Positions 45,101 to 57,100 of a stretch of 64,000 bases of DNA are shown here, piece after piece. Under the pieces are notes generated by a model. The model had not been told where the DNA came from, ran no database searches, and was given only the letters and a program-made list of their open reading frames with translations. Every line of letters starts with the position of its first letter. Position 1 is the first letter of the stretch. The position numbers and the translations under genes are program-made. Origin of the DNA: Manis javanica (Eukaryota; Chordata; Mammalia; Pholidota; Manidae); assembly GCF_040802235.1 (NCBI RefSeq), contig NC_133172.1:63495613-63559612 (forward strand), read 5' to 3'.

Positions 45101-48100
45101 GCTCTAAAAGGCAGAGAGGTGTGCAACACATTTTAGAAAGTCTTCCAGGGCTTTGGTATTTGAAGTGTCAGTGTTTCAGAAAATGTAAATATAAACAACA
45201 GACCTTTTTTCCATGATGTGGGAATAAATGATGTCAATCCATCTTTGGACTTGCTCGATTAAAGTGATGGGGGCAGATATGTACCCATATACATAGATGT
45301 ATCTGTTCATCACAGTGGGGTTCAGAAGCTTGGTGGGTGGGTCAGGACCAGCCAGAAGTTCCCATGTGGAGGCCACAGTGTCCAGGGTTTGCACCACGGA
45401 GGCTGGGGTCCAGGTGCTCAGGGTCACACTGTTGCGGTAGTCCCGGGGTTTCGCCACAGACGCACTCAAGTGAAGTGGTTGCTGGAACTGCACCACAGGG
45501 GGCGCCTGCTGGACAGGGACAGGGCACTGTCTCTGGGGATGTCTCCCTGGTGGCAGGAGGCACGTGCCTCCAGAACTTACGTGCTCAGTGGGTTTGAGGG
45601 AGTGAGGCTGGGGGGTGAGGCTCCCAGCAGAAGAGAAATCTGAAGCCAGCGGCAGACGGCCTTCCTTTCATCTTGGGCGTGATCAGTAACTTGTTTTAGG
45701 AGTATTTTTTAAAGGTACATAATTGCTTTCCCCTGTACTCTGTTCACAGATTTACCATCTTGCCTACTCCACAGAGTAATATGCAGTATAGTACAGAGGG
45801 AAATGGTTGATCCTTCTGTAGTTCTAGAACACGTATTCTGGCTTTTTATCAGTTATGAAAAAGTTTATGAATGTTAGTTAAGAAATGAAAATTTGCGTCC
45901 ATACAAAAATGTGCATGTGAACGCTCATATAGTGGCATTATGTACAATAGCCGACAAGGGAATACAACCCCATGTCCGTCAGCTCATGATGGAAAAACCA
46001 GGGTGGTCTGTCCACATGATGCAATATTATTCTGACACAAAAAGGAGGAAATACTTATACCACAGCATGGATGAACCTCAAAGATGTCACTTCAAGTGCA
46101 GAGAGCCGACACTGAAGGCCTCTGCTGGACAGGCCCGCCTCTGAGCCGCGCACAGCAGGCAGAGCCACGGTCGGGGTCGGTCATCAGGGGACGGGAGTTG
46201 GGGTCACGGCTGAGGAGTACAGTCTCCTTCTGGCGTGAGGGGATGTCTGGGATTAGATAGTAGTCCTTATATAGATTTGCCAATATGCTAACACCCTCTG
46301 AATTGTACTCTTTTAATGGAGTATTTTATTATGTGTGAATTATATCTTAATGTAAAAATTCTTTCTTATAAAGTTTGTTAGCTGTATTTCTATCACAAGT
46401 TGTGTTCTTCAAATTCATTTAATTGCCCAAAAGGACACACAGATTTGTGACCATTGACAAAAAAATGTCCTTAGAAATACAAGGACAATTGAAACATTTT
46501 AAAGTACCAATACTTTGTGGTCTGTTTTTACTCCCCATGTACTTACCTTGAATCACCAAGACATGAGGCTCTATCCAAAAGGCATCAATAGTGTTCTCTT
46601 TAAACATGGCCTCCTTTGGGCAGCACCTGGCCCAGTCTGAGGGCCAGGCCTCCTTGTCTCTGCTCCTTCCTGCTCGCCTGCTGTCTCTTTCTCGCAGAAG
46701 AAACACAGCATAAAGTCTACCATCTTAACCATTTTTAAGCGTACGATTCAGTGAGTGGCATTGAGTATGTGTGTGTCACAGGCATCTCCACTGTCCATCT
46801 CTAGAACTCTTTCCGTGGTACAAAACTGAAGCTCTGTCCCCGTTGGGCACTCCGTCCCCCTCCCTCAGCCCGTGGTGCTCACCATTACTTTGTGAATTTG
46901 ACAGCTCTAGGGACCTCATATAAATGGAGTCAAAGAGTACTTTTTTTGCCATTTAGCACAGTGTTCTCAAGGTTCATCCATGTTGTAGCGTGTTCTTTCC
47001 TTTTGAGGCTAACATCCCCTGTATATCCACCACATTTTATTTGTCCGTTTGTTAAACAGTGGACACTTGGGGTGCTCTCACTGTTGAGCTGTTGTAAATA
47101 GCACTGCTGTGAACATAGGTGTGCAAATATCTCTTCAAGACCCTGCTTTCAGATCTTCCCAGTGGATACGTGGGGGGTTGCTGGATCACATGGTAGTTCT
47201 GTTTTTAATGTGTCGAGAAACCGCTGTACTGTTCTTCACAGCCCCTGTGCCATTCCACATGCACAAGGGTCCCAAGGTCTCCTTGTCAGCACTTGTTATC
47301 TTCTGATCTCTTGATAGTAAGCGTCCTAAGGGGTGTGAGGTGACAGCCTGTGGCTCCGATCTGCATTTGCCTGAGGACTAGTGCTGTGGAGCACCTTTCC
47401 AGGTGTCTTTCAGCCTTTTCCATGTCTTCTCTGGAGAAACCTCTGTTGCCATTTTTAAATTCCTGCGTTCTCTTGTGGTTAAAGCAGTAGGTCCCAATAT
47501 GTGGTCTTTGGACCCCCTCGGAATCCTTGAGACTCTTTTAGGGGACCCCGGAAGCCAAAATTGTCCTCGTAATAATGCCACGGCTGCAGTCACATAGCGG
47601 CCAGGCGTCAGCGGCTGTGCGCTCATTGGGAGGTAATGCTGGCTTTGCCAAATGCTGTCTGTGATGGAGCAGGGAGAACTATGATTAAACTTTACACCCA
47701 AGTAAAAGTCTTTTTTTAAAAAACTTTATTGAGGCTTATCTTAACTGCCATGAATTCCCCTTTTAAGTGTACAGTTCAGTAACTTCTACTTGATTCACCA
47801 AGTCATGCAACATCACCCCAGTCCAGCTTCAGAGCGCTCCCCAGTAGCCGCCCAGACACGTCGCCTTGCTGCCCAGCGTGGGGGGTCAGAAGTGTGTGTG
47901 AAGCCGCACTGGTGCGCGCAGAGCTGCTAGGGGTGCTGCGAGCCGGGGGCAGCTGCTCTCCCATGAGCACCGCATGCACCCGCAGGAAGGGCCGTGCAGA
48001 GTCAGGTGGGCCTGCCACTTGAAGGAGAACTGTCTGCTGCTAATGATAAAAGTCAAGCTTTCAAATGAAAATTAGAATTTTGGAGAGCCTGGATCTCCAT

Positions 48101-51100
48101 GAGCTTGATGGCTTTGCAGTGTTTCATGACTTTTCCAGATGGCTGTTGTGAGGTGTCACAGAATTGTCCTAGGTAAAAGGTGCGCTCATGGTTCAAGGCA
48201 GATGTCAGGCCAGCGGACAGAGTTGGCAACTCAGTGATAGGGCTGCAGGTCCCCCACTGTGGCTTTTAAGAAGCCTTCACTTGTTGAGCTCTGTGTTGGA
48301 GAGTGTTTGAGAGTCTGAAAAGGCGGTACAGCAAGCCCTCTCCTGTCCAGCCGCATCTTTGTGGGAGACTAGGTGTTCGTCACCTCCTTCAACCCAGATA
48401 GTCTGTCACAGCAAATGGAACTCAGAAGCAGACGTGGGAACCCAGCTGAATTCGATTCCAGTGTGAGCGTTAAAGAGATTTGCAAAAGGGGAAATAGTGC
48501 CACTCACATCACTTAAGTAATTATAAAGTGCAGTTACTTTTCATAAAACATCTGTTAACATATTTTTAACCTAAATTCCATGTTATAGTGTGTGTTTAAG
48601 TCTTCTCAGTTTTGGTTTCTATAGTAAATACCATAGGTCCAGCCTGTACAAAGGCTCTGTGAGGTCCTGAGGCCAAAAAGTCAGAGAATCCCTGGTTTCA
48701 AGTCCACATTATTTAAAAGCAGCCCAGAAATTATTTCATTCTTTTAACCACCATGGTGAGTGTACTCCTTAAAGAAGTTGAGGCCCCGCGATAGAGCCCA
48801 CAGGACCGCGGCTGGCTGGCTGCAGAGCGTCCGTGAGGCTGTGCTCCTTCATGGGGGCACTGCGGCTCCTGGGCTTGCCTGCAGGGTGGACATGTGCCCA
48901 TCTCGGGTCTGTCCTTAATACTTAATTACTAGCTTTTTTTACATTCTGCCTTCTTTTCATGAAGCATTTTTTAAAACCACGAAGCACCTTAAACTTTGTT
49001 TTGACAATCCCTGTGTTTATTACCTATTCTGATCTACTCAAACAAAATAGGAAATGGGACCATGGAATATACTGTTTGAAGTTCTAGTCTTTTAAGTCTT
49101 TGTTTAAAATTCTAGTGTGAAGCAAGTACTTTGTATGGAAAATGGACACTACTAATTTTCAGCTGCCCCAGTAGGACATGTGCAGCGCTGCGGCTATGCG
49201 GCCTGTACCTGGTGTCACCTACAGTCTGCTGGCAAGCAGCAGCGCCAGCAGCACGCAAGTCAGAGCTCGGTAGTGTTCCTGGGCCTCCCACACCGCCCCG
49301 TGCGCCCTCAGGCATGGCACTTTCCTCCTCTCTGACCATGGGACAGAGGCCCCCCAGATTGGCCCAGGGTGTCATGGCCAGCGGTGCTGGGCTTGGGGGC
49401 TTCCACTTCCTGCGTCGCCTGTGTGTGTTCCCCTCCATATCTGCCAAGGAATCTGCGTAGGTTTCCCGTGTGTCCTGGAAGAATGGAGGTTGGCTCCTGC
49501 TGAGCGTTGAGGCTCCTTGTGTAGATAGATGTGTTGTTCAGTGACAAGCAGCCAGGCTCCGCTCTGCGGAGTTTGCAGAACAGAATGGGCAGGATCGACT
49601 GCTGACTGCCCAGCCCCCAGCGAGTTGGGAGCGGCCCCTGGTGGAGGCTCTGGGGGTGTTCATTGCCAAGTACACTACTTTATGTATGTTACCTTTTTTA
49701 GTTTTATTATGAAATATTTCACAGATAAAAAATAAGGTTTACACTTGGATGAAGAAAAATAAAAGAGTAAAACAATAACTGCCATGCCCGCCATCAGTTA
49801 GGGCCTAACACATCATCCGGACCTGTGAAGCCGTGTGTGCCGGTGAGGACACATGCCCCGTCCTGCCCCGACACACCTGTTCTGCCCTTCCTCTGCCCTC
49901 CGGCTCTGCCCACATCCTTGTGCAGACTCCTGACGTAATGGCGAGCTGTTTCTTCGTCCAGTCAAAACCACACTCCACGTGCATTTTGTGGTTGTGAAGT
50001 TTCATTTGGGGGCATACAATTTTAAAGCAAAAAGACCTGTTTTTGCTTCCATTTTCTGGAGAACTTTTTTTTCAAAATGAATTGTTTTCTTAAATTATGA
50101 AAGTAACATGCTACCAGAGAAGACAATAAAAGATGAACGACCTTCTCTTTCCACAGTCCCAACAGCTTGGGGCATATCCTTCCAGGCTTTTTTTCTGTAC
50201 AGACACAAATCCACTTTTAAAAAGGCAAATGAGATTGACACTATTCCTTTTCTGCCCTCTTTGCCTACATTTGCTGGACATATATCCTTGCCAGGTGTAT
50301 ATAAATCACCTGTACTTCTTTCTGGAATCTTCTTTTCTCTGGTGGTCAAAGGTCAAGACATGCTTAGCAAAGATCTCAGCACACCCAGGAGCAGGGGCCC
50401 CTAGGGACCACTTCTGTCACCCACCGGGGTCTTGGAGGGGCATACCCCTGCTCCTGCCTCTTGCTTGTCCTACGGTCTCCCCACCTGCCCCTTGCCCCCT
50501 CACCTGCCAGTGTAAGGAGAGGTCTTTTTTGTCAATGGGCTCATGGGTAATGGTTTTGTTGTGAATATTTTCAGGTAACAACAACAACAAAAAAAACGAA
50601 ATAGTAAATATGCACGTACCTACCACCCAGATACATATTTTATTTAGGCTTGAAAAATCACAGAAAAGCTGTAGTTTACATTGTCAACTTTTCTGACTTG
50701 CAAATTTCTACTATGAGAGCTTTTGGTACTTTTTCAATTACATAAGTCATGTGGGATATGGTAAGAGTTTCATAGGAGTCACAGGGTGTCGTTCAGTGTT
50801 CTGGAATTCTTTATTTAGATGTACGGCTGCATAGTCTTTGTTCTCTAAACGTCTCTGAGGCTCTGTGGTTTTGAACCCCTTATAGTATAATCCTAACCTT
50901 TGGTATGGGATCTCTCAAACACTTTTAGGAATTTTAAAAGTTAATTTGTCATTTTTGCATTCCTAGAGAAATAATTTTAAGCACACTTCATATTTAATTT
51001 AGATCAATACATTATTTATTTGGTTTTAACACAAGTTTAAATATTCATAATGTTTAAAAGGTAAAACTTTGCTTTTTCCTAAACAGCAAATGATTATTTC

Positions 51101-54100
51101 TCTTTATATTACATAAGGAAAAACACATTTTGTTGACAGAAACATTCAAAAACTGTATCATGTTTAGAAGTGAGTATATATCAAAAGTGGTTTCAAATTT
51201 AACTGTAAGTTGACCCATTAAAAATGCCCTTTGAACTACTTAGATACTGTATGCGGTATTTACTTCTGAACCTATGTACGTATTACCTCTTCAAAAAGGT
51301 TTTTTTTAAGTGATCCGCTCACTAATGAAATTAAAAACTTGGATTTCTTGCCTTCTATACTGAAAAATTGGTAGTTTCCTTAAATAATCTTGATGTTCTC
51401 TTGCTGAGTAATAGGAAAAGATGACTTTTTAATTGTTTTTTTTTATAAGGTATAAACACCCAATTTGTTATAGTTGACTGAGTGTTTTCTCTTTGACACA
51501 TTTTTTTGAGTACAGAAATAAGCTGCGGTGCCTCATATTGAAAATTACTGAATATCATAATTCTTCCAAGTGGTAAAGATACCTCAAGACAAATGCTGGG
51601 CATAGAAGCCACAGGGCATAAATCTGCAAAGAAGTAAAAAGCTAACCTCTTCAAACAATATTGCTTCTCTCTCACTTACCAACTTTACATTTCCCTGTAT
51701 GGCCCCGGAAGATGACTGGTTAGCCAGAGACGGGTAAGATTCCTCAAGGGAGGAACAACCTAAGACAGGCACAGTCGCAGGGGGGCCATCAGGTGAGAAA
51801 TTGGGGATCAACAGAGGTGAGGCTTAGAACCTCACCCCTCTGTTTTGAGAGAAAACTTCTGCATCCGTGGATGTTTTGTTGCCCTTGTCTAGCTTGGATT
51901 AACACACATTCTACAGGCACACACCTGATCATCTACATTTGCCCTCTTATAGCACTAAACTATGTTTTCTACCTTTACCTTGCATCTACTTACCACTTCA
52001 GCATTTTATTTAAAAATAATAATAATAATAATAATAAGGGAGAAATGTGGGATTCACATATAAATCAAGTATAAAAATCAAACAAATAATCATATCTGAC
52101 TTGATTGTTTATAGTTCATGATGCATGATCAAAACTGAAAGTTTCTGTGATATGACTGCCCTTGCACTGTTCACCATGTAAGAACTTGTTCGTTATGCTT
52201 CAGAAGATTGGAGACTGTTGAGAATTAGGCTTGGGGTTGATTAATGATTGTGCATTGAGTCCCCTATACAGAATTTTATTTTTGTGAACAACCATTTGAT
52301 CAATAAATATGAGAGATGCCCTCTCAAAAAAAAAAAAAAAGAAAGAAGCTGCAGTGACTTGGCAGGCTTGGGATAGGAGACATGCCGACTCACAGGGCTG
52401 GTGGAGCGCCCTGGACAACCAGCAGACTTCTGACGTGCATGCTGCCCAGGGATTTGTGTCTCAGTATGAATGAGGTTTTGAGTCTGAAAAGCAATTGTGT
52501 CCAGTAACTGTGAGCTTCCCAGGCTGCAATGCCCCCTGAGCAGGGAAACCCCAGAGCAGACGCCTCTGGTTGCCTGGAAAGTGCTCAGACTTTTCTGTTT
52601 CTATGAGGAAAGGAACGATTCACATAGTGACTCGGGAACAGGGGTCCTGTCTCCCCTAAAACTCGGCCCCAACCACTTCAGAGCCCTTAGGAAGTGCTGC
52701 TCACAGGAAGCCTCCTGGCCGAGGGTCTGCTCAAGACCTGCCAGGCCACCTGCCTTGGAACCTGAGTGTATGCAGAGCAGGGGTTCAGGTGTGAGCAGTG
52801 AGCCCGTACACTTGCACAGCTGACCCGGTTTCGTGGGTGGAGAGTGCAATGGGGACCTGGGGGCCTGCTCAGGCGCTGGTTCATGCGTGTGGTGGGTGGT
52901 GAGGTAGCTGGGTGCCCTCGGCACACTGTCTGGCCTGCCACCAGCCCTCAGGGCAGCTGCTTCTGGTTCTGTCCCTGGGCTGCCGCACAGGCAAAGCCTC
53001 AGGAAGCTGACCACGTGCTCTGCCTTACAGACCCATTCTGACCTGACTTCTGTCTCCACAGGGAACTGCACCTGGGGAATGAATTGCAGGTTTATACACC
53101 CCGGCGTCAACGACAAGGGCAACTACTCCCTCATCGCCAAAGCCGAGCCCTTCCCGCCTAATGGTGCCCCACCTCCAGGGCCTCACCCACTGATGCCTGC
53201 CAGCCCTTGGGTGCGTGGATGCCTCTTCTCTTTCATCGCTAGCCACTCAGCCCCTAAACTGCTGTGAACCTCCATTAACACGCCTTGTGTAAAAGGCGTT
53301 TCTGTGGCACCACAGAGGTGCCTTCCAAGTGCTTCCGCTGTCTCTGCACAGAGGTGATCCTAGCCTCAGGCCAAGCAGCGTGTCTGTGGACAGAGTGAGG
53401 CTTGGAGGAAAGAGCAGGCCGAGTGTGGCCAACTCCTGTTTCACTGGCGTCCACTCCTCTGCTCATGGATATTAAAGTCTCGCCTCCTCAGCTTCTCTCC
53501 TCTCGTCTCTTAACAGGGCGGGCCAGTAGTGGATGAGCTTCTGCCTCCGCCCCCTCCGGAGCCCCCCACCGAGAGTGCCTGGGAACGAGGACTCCGGCAC
53601 GCCAAGGAGGTAACAGCGTCCTGCAGAAACTGGGGAGGTGCCAGCAGTGGTCCTCACACAAAACTAGGGCTTTTCGATCCAGAGGCAGTGACCAAAAACT
53701 CAGAAAAGCCTCTGAAGTGAGGGGTGTGTTTGTGATACCTTTGAGGAGCTACGGAAAACAATGTCTGTCTCTCTGAGGCGTGCTCGGTCATGACACAGCG
53801 TAGGAGGCTCATAGGTCACACCAGGACAGGGTTCCCCGCATTTCTCCTAGTGGCTAGTGTTGACCTCTTTTTTCTTACAATGGCAGGTTTTAAAAAAAGC
53901 AACCATTCGAAAAGAACAGGAGCCTGATTTTGAAGAGAAAAGGTTTACGGTGACCATTGGTGAAGATGAACGGGAATTTGACAAAGAAAATGAAGTTTTC
54001 CGAGATTGGAATTATCGAATCACAAGGGATGTCAGAGACACAACGTAAGGAATGGTTCTGCCCCTTCCTTCCCCTTTGAGAGAGAGTTAAAGTTGCGCCC

Positions 54101-57100
54101 AGCTGTGGGGCGTGCGCTCTGGAGAGCAGCAGGGAGGCTTCCCAGGTGGGTGGGGGCTAATGCCCAGCCGCTGTCTCTGGACCGGGCTGACACCCCCCGA
54201 GACCGTGTCATACTTCCTGCGCTTGACTTTCCCCAGTTTCTGCTTCTGTGGAGGGAAGGTTTTAGCTCGGTGCCGGGGCCATGACTGAGAGGGGTTTCCT
54301 GTGAGCTCTGGGAGTTTGTGCAGCTGTTCCTGAGGCCCCAGGAGCCCCATAAGTCTCGGCCTCCCCACCTCCCCAAGTGACCAGGAACCGTCCAGGATCG
54401 TGGCGAGCATGGCCCCTTCTGTGGTCAGCGCTGTGTGCACTGTTTCTTCTCCCTGACACATCGCTTGTCTTTTAACACTGGTCACAGAGGAAGGGCCCGT
54501 GGTTGGAAGACATGTCAGTTCTTCAGAAGCTGCGACATGAAGTGCGGCCCTCCCCTCGCTCCCTCTCCTGGGAAGGGTCTGCCCTCGCCTTGCCCGTGGG
54601 GAGGACACGGGCCTGAGCGGCCGGGGCAGAGTGGGCTCCGGCCGTGGACCAGCACGCAGTGCAGTCAGGGTCCAGGCCAGCTTCAGCACCCTCTTAAGCT
54701 AGAGCAACACTTGGTGCGTTTACGTTTGCTACTGGGAAGTGACAATTGCTAGTTTCTGGGTGAAATGACAGTAAAAGGTGCAGAGAAAGGAACACATATG
54801 AAGCTTGTGTTTCAGGGTTCAGTCGGGTTGACCTGGACCCCCCCAGACTGTCTCAGGCCTCTCATCCCGTGTCACCACTGTGCTTCCTGCTTGCGGAAAG
54901 GAGAGGAGGTTTCTAGTCAGAATGTGAAGGGGTAGATTTAAAGACATAATTAAAACTGACATTTTTCTAATGCTGGCATGTGGAAACAGGGTTAGATCAC
55001 AGGAGTGAGAGTCAGGCTGCTTCCGCTGGTCACCGTGGCACCCAGCCCCACGCACGCCTCGAGGCCTCAGGGCGGAGCTGCTGCCTGCCCAGCACGCTGC
55101 AGAGCACCCAGGGCCTGCTCCGACTGGGGTGACCGAGCCTGGGAGGAAAAGCTTCCAAACCTTGGCTCCCAGGATGGCGGCTTCCCATCCTGGCTGGAGC
55201 GGGGGCCTTGAACATGTGCCTGATGGGGAGCAGCCTGCAGGCCTTGTTCTGCAGCATGCTCGCCAGCCTCGCCAAATGAACCCCAGGGCCTGTCCCGCCC
55301 CAGGTTGGCTGCCAGGCTGATGCTGGCATCTTCTCACCCGTGTGGGGGGGATGCTGGCATCTTCTCAGCTGGGCAGGGGGGATGCTGTGGGACTAGCCTT
55401 ACAGCCAGGTTTCTGCTTGTGTTTCATTTGCTTTTTCAACATCTGTCGTGAGTCAGAAGTCACTGGGAGCTTTTGTGGCATGCATATGCCAGGCCCCACC
55501 CAGACCTGGTAAGTCCAGACCTCTGGGAACCGGGAGAGCCTCAGCTATTTCTTGTCCCTGGGGATCCACTCAGCAGAGGAGACCACCTGGCTGTGTTAAC
55601 GGAGAGCATTTCACAGGACGAGCTGTGTAGGTGACTGTAGAAGGCAGGACAAGAGGTAGCAACTGCAGGAGGCAGCTGCTGCCCAGGGCCCGGGGGACCC
55701 CGGACACCAAGCAGGGGGCACTGCCCGCTCTACAGGCCTGGGGAGGGGAGGGAAGTGTCACTGCAGAGCGAGTGCCCCTTCTACCCTGGCCCCTGTGGCC
55801 TCCCTGGAGCAGCTGGCAGAGCAGGGTGCACTCTGCAGAGAGAGCGGGAGGGTGGCTGGGCTGTTTCACCCCTCCACCCGTGTGTCCCCTTGTGTGCTGG
55901 GCCTCCTCCGTTCCCATGGCATCTAAGGGGGCATCTCATCTGCCCACCATGTCTTGCCTTGTCTTGCATGGCTCTATTTCCCGGTGAACTTGGGGATCAG
56001 CTTCTGTAGCTGTTGGCAAAAAAACTCATTGGTGTGTTTGTTGGGACTGACCTAATTGTAAGCGAGTCGGGAGAGCTGACTGCCTGACAATGTCCACTCG
56101 CCCTATCCATAGGTGAGAAATGTCGTGTCATTTATTCAGGCATGCTTTTATGTCTTTCAAGAATTTAATTTCCCCCAAATAGGTTCTGTACATTTCTGGC
56201 TAACTGTATTTTTGTTCCCTAGTTTGCTTTCTTGCTATCATAAGTGAGATTTGCTATGCTGTCTCCTAACTGGTCATGTGGTACACCAACGTGTTGGTTT
56301 CTGTACCGTTCTCTCCACCACCACGAGAGTGCTTCTGACTGTTTGGATGGCCTTTAGGGAGCCTGGTTTTCAGGCATCTACCCTTCAGTTTTCCGGTTGA
56401 GATCACGTGGATCTGTTCGCCACTCCGCCTCTCCCAGGCTCCTCCGGCCTGATCACGTGGCCTGCACGTGGCGGGTCCTTGTGGAGGCCCAGCAAACCTC
56501 CCCGCCTCTTCCTGGGCTCACAGAAATGCCTCCCCCTTTCCCACTTACAGGCTGCTGGCTCTGGTTCTAAGGTGTATGTGTGTATTTCCTCACATTAAGA
56601 AAGTATCATAGCCTGATTGCTTGTGGATTTTCATCAGGAACCGGTATTGAATTTTTGTCATGGACATTTTCATTAATGTATGTAGTATATTAATGAATTT
56701 CCTAATAATGATTGACCCTTGCTTTCCCTGAATAAATCCCGCAAGTCATGGTGTAGTTCTCGGTTTGTCGATTCTGTTCACTAAGATTTTAATATTTGTG
56801 CATGAATCATCCTAATTATTCCTCACCTTTTTCAGGCTGGAGCCTTATGCGGATCCTTACTATGACTATGAAATAGACCGGTTCTGGCGCGGGGGGCAGT
56901 ATGAGAATTTCAGAGTGCAGTACACAGAAACAGAACCCTACCACAATTACCGGGTGAGTCACGGCTCTGGTGTGCACATCTGAAGTGCATCGATCAATTT
57001 GTTAAAGTTGTTATTTTTTTATTTACAGGACTTTTTATGGGCTTAATTGTGTCAGCACAGGGATTAATTTCAATCCCAAATTGACTGGAGAACTGATTCA

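Larger units (their letters stand above)
43949..53061 (+). other. ZC3H18 intron 3
   Basis: 9.1 kb and repeat-rich: sense L1 fragment (45890-46360), antisense L1 (46705-47465), hAT element with nested L1 (47485-48694) and an ERV-like retrocopy (51534-52340). No further coding exon recognised. Other stretches (43949-45880, 48720-51500, 52360-53060) are unique or too diverged to name. Confidence 0.75.
54045..56835 (+). other. ZC3H18 intron 6
   Basis: 2.8 kb, mostly unique. It contains a 31-bp direct repeat (55319-55391, two and a third copies) and a MER5-like fragment (55445-55560). Confidence 0.8.
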
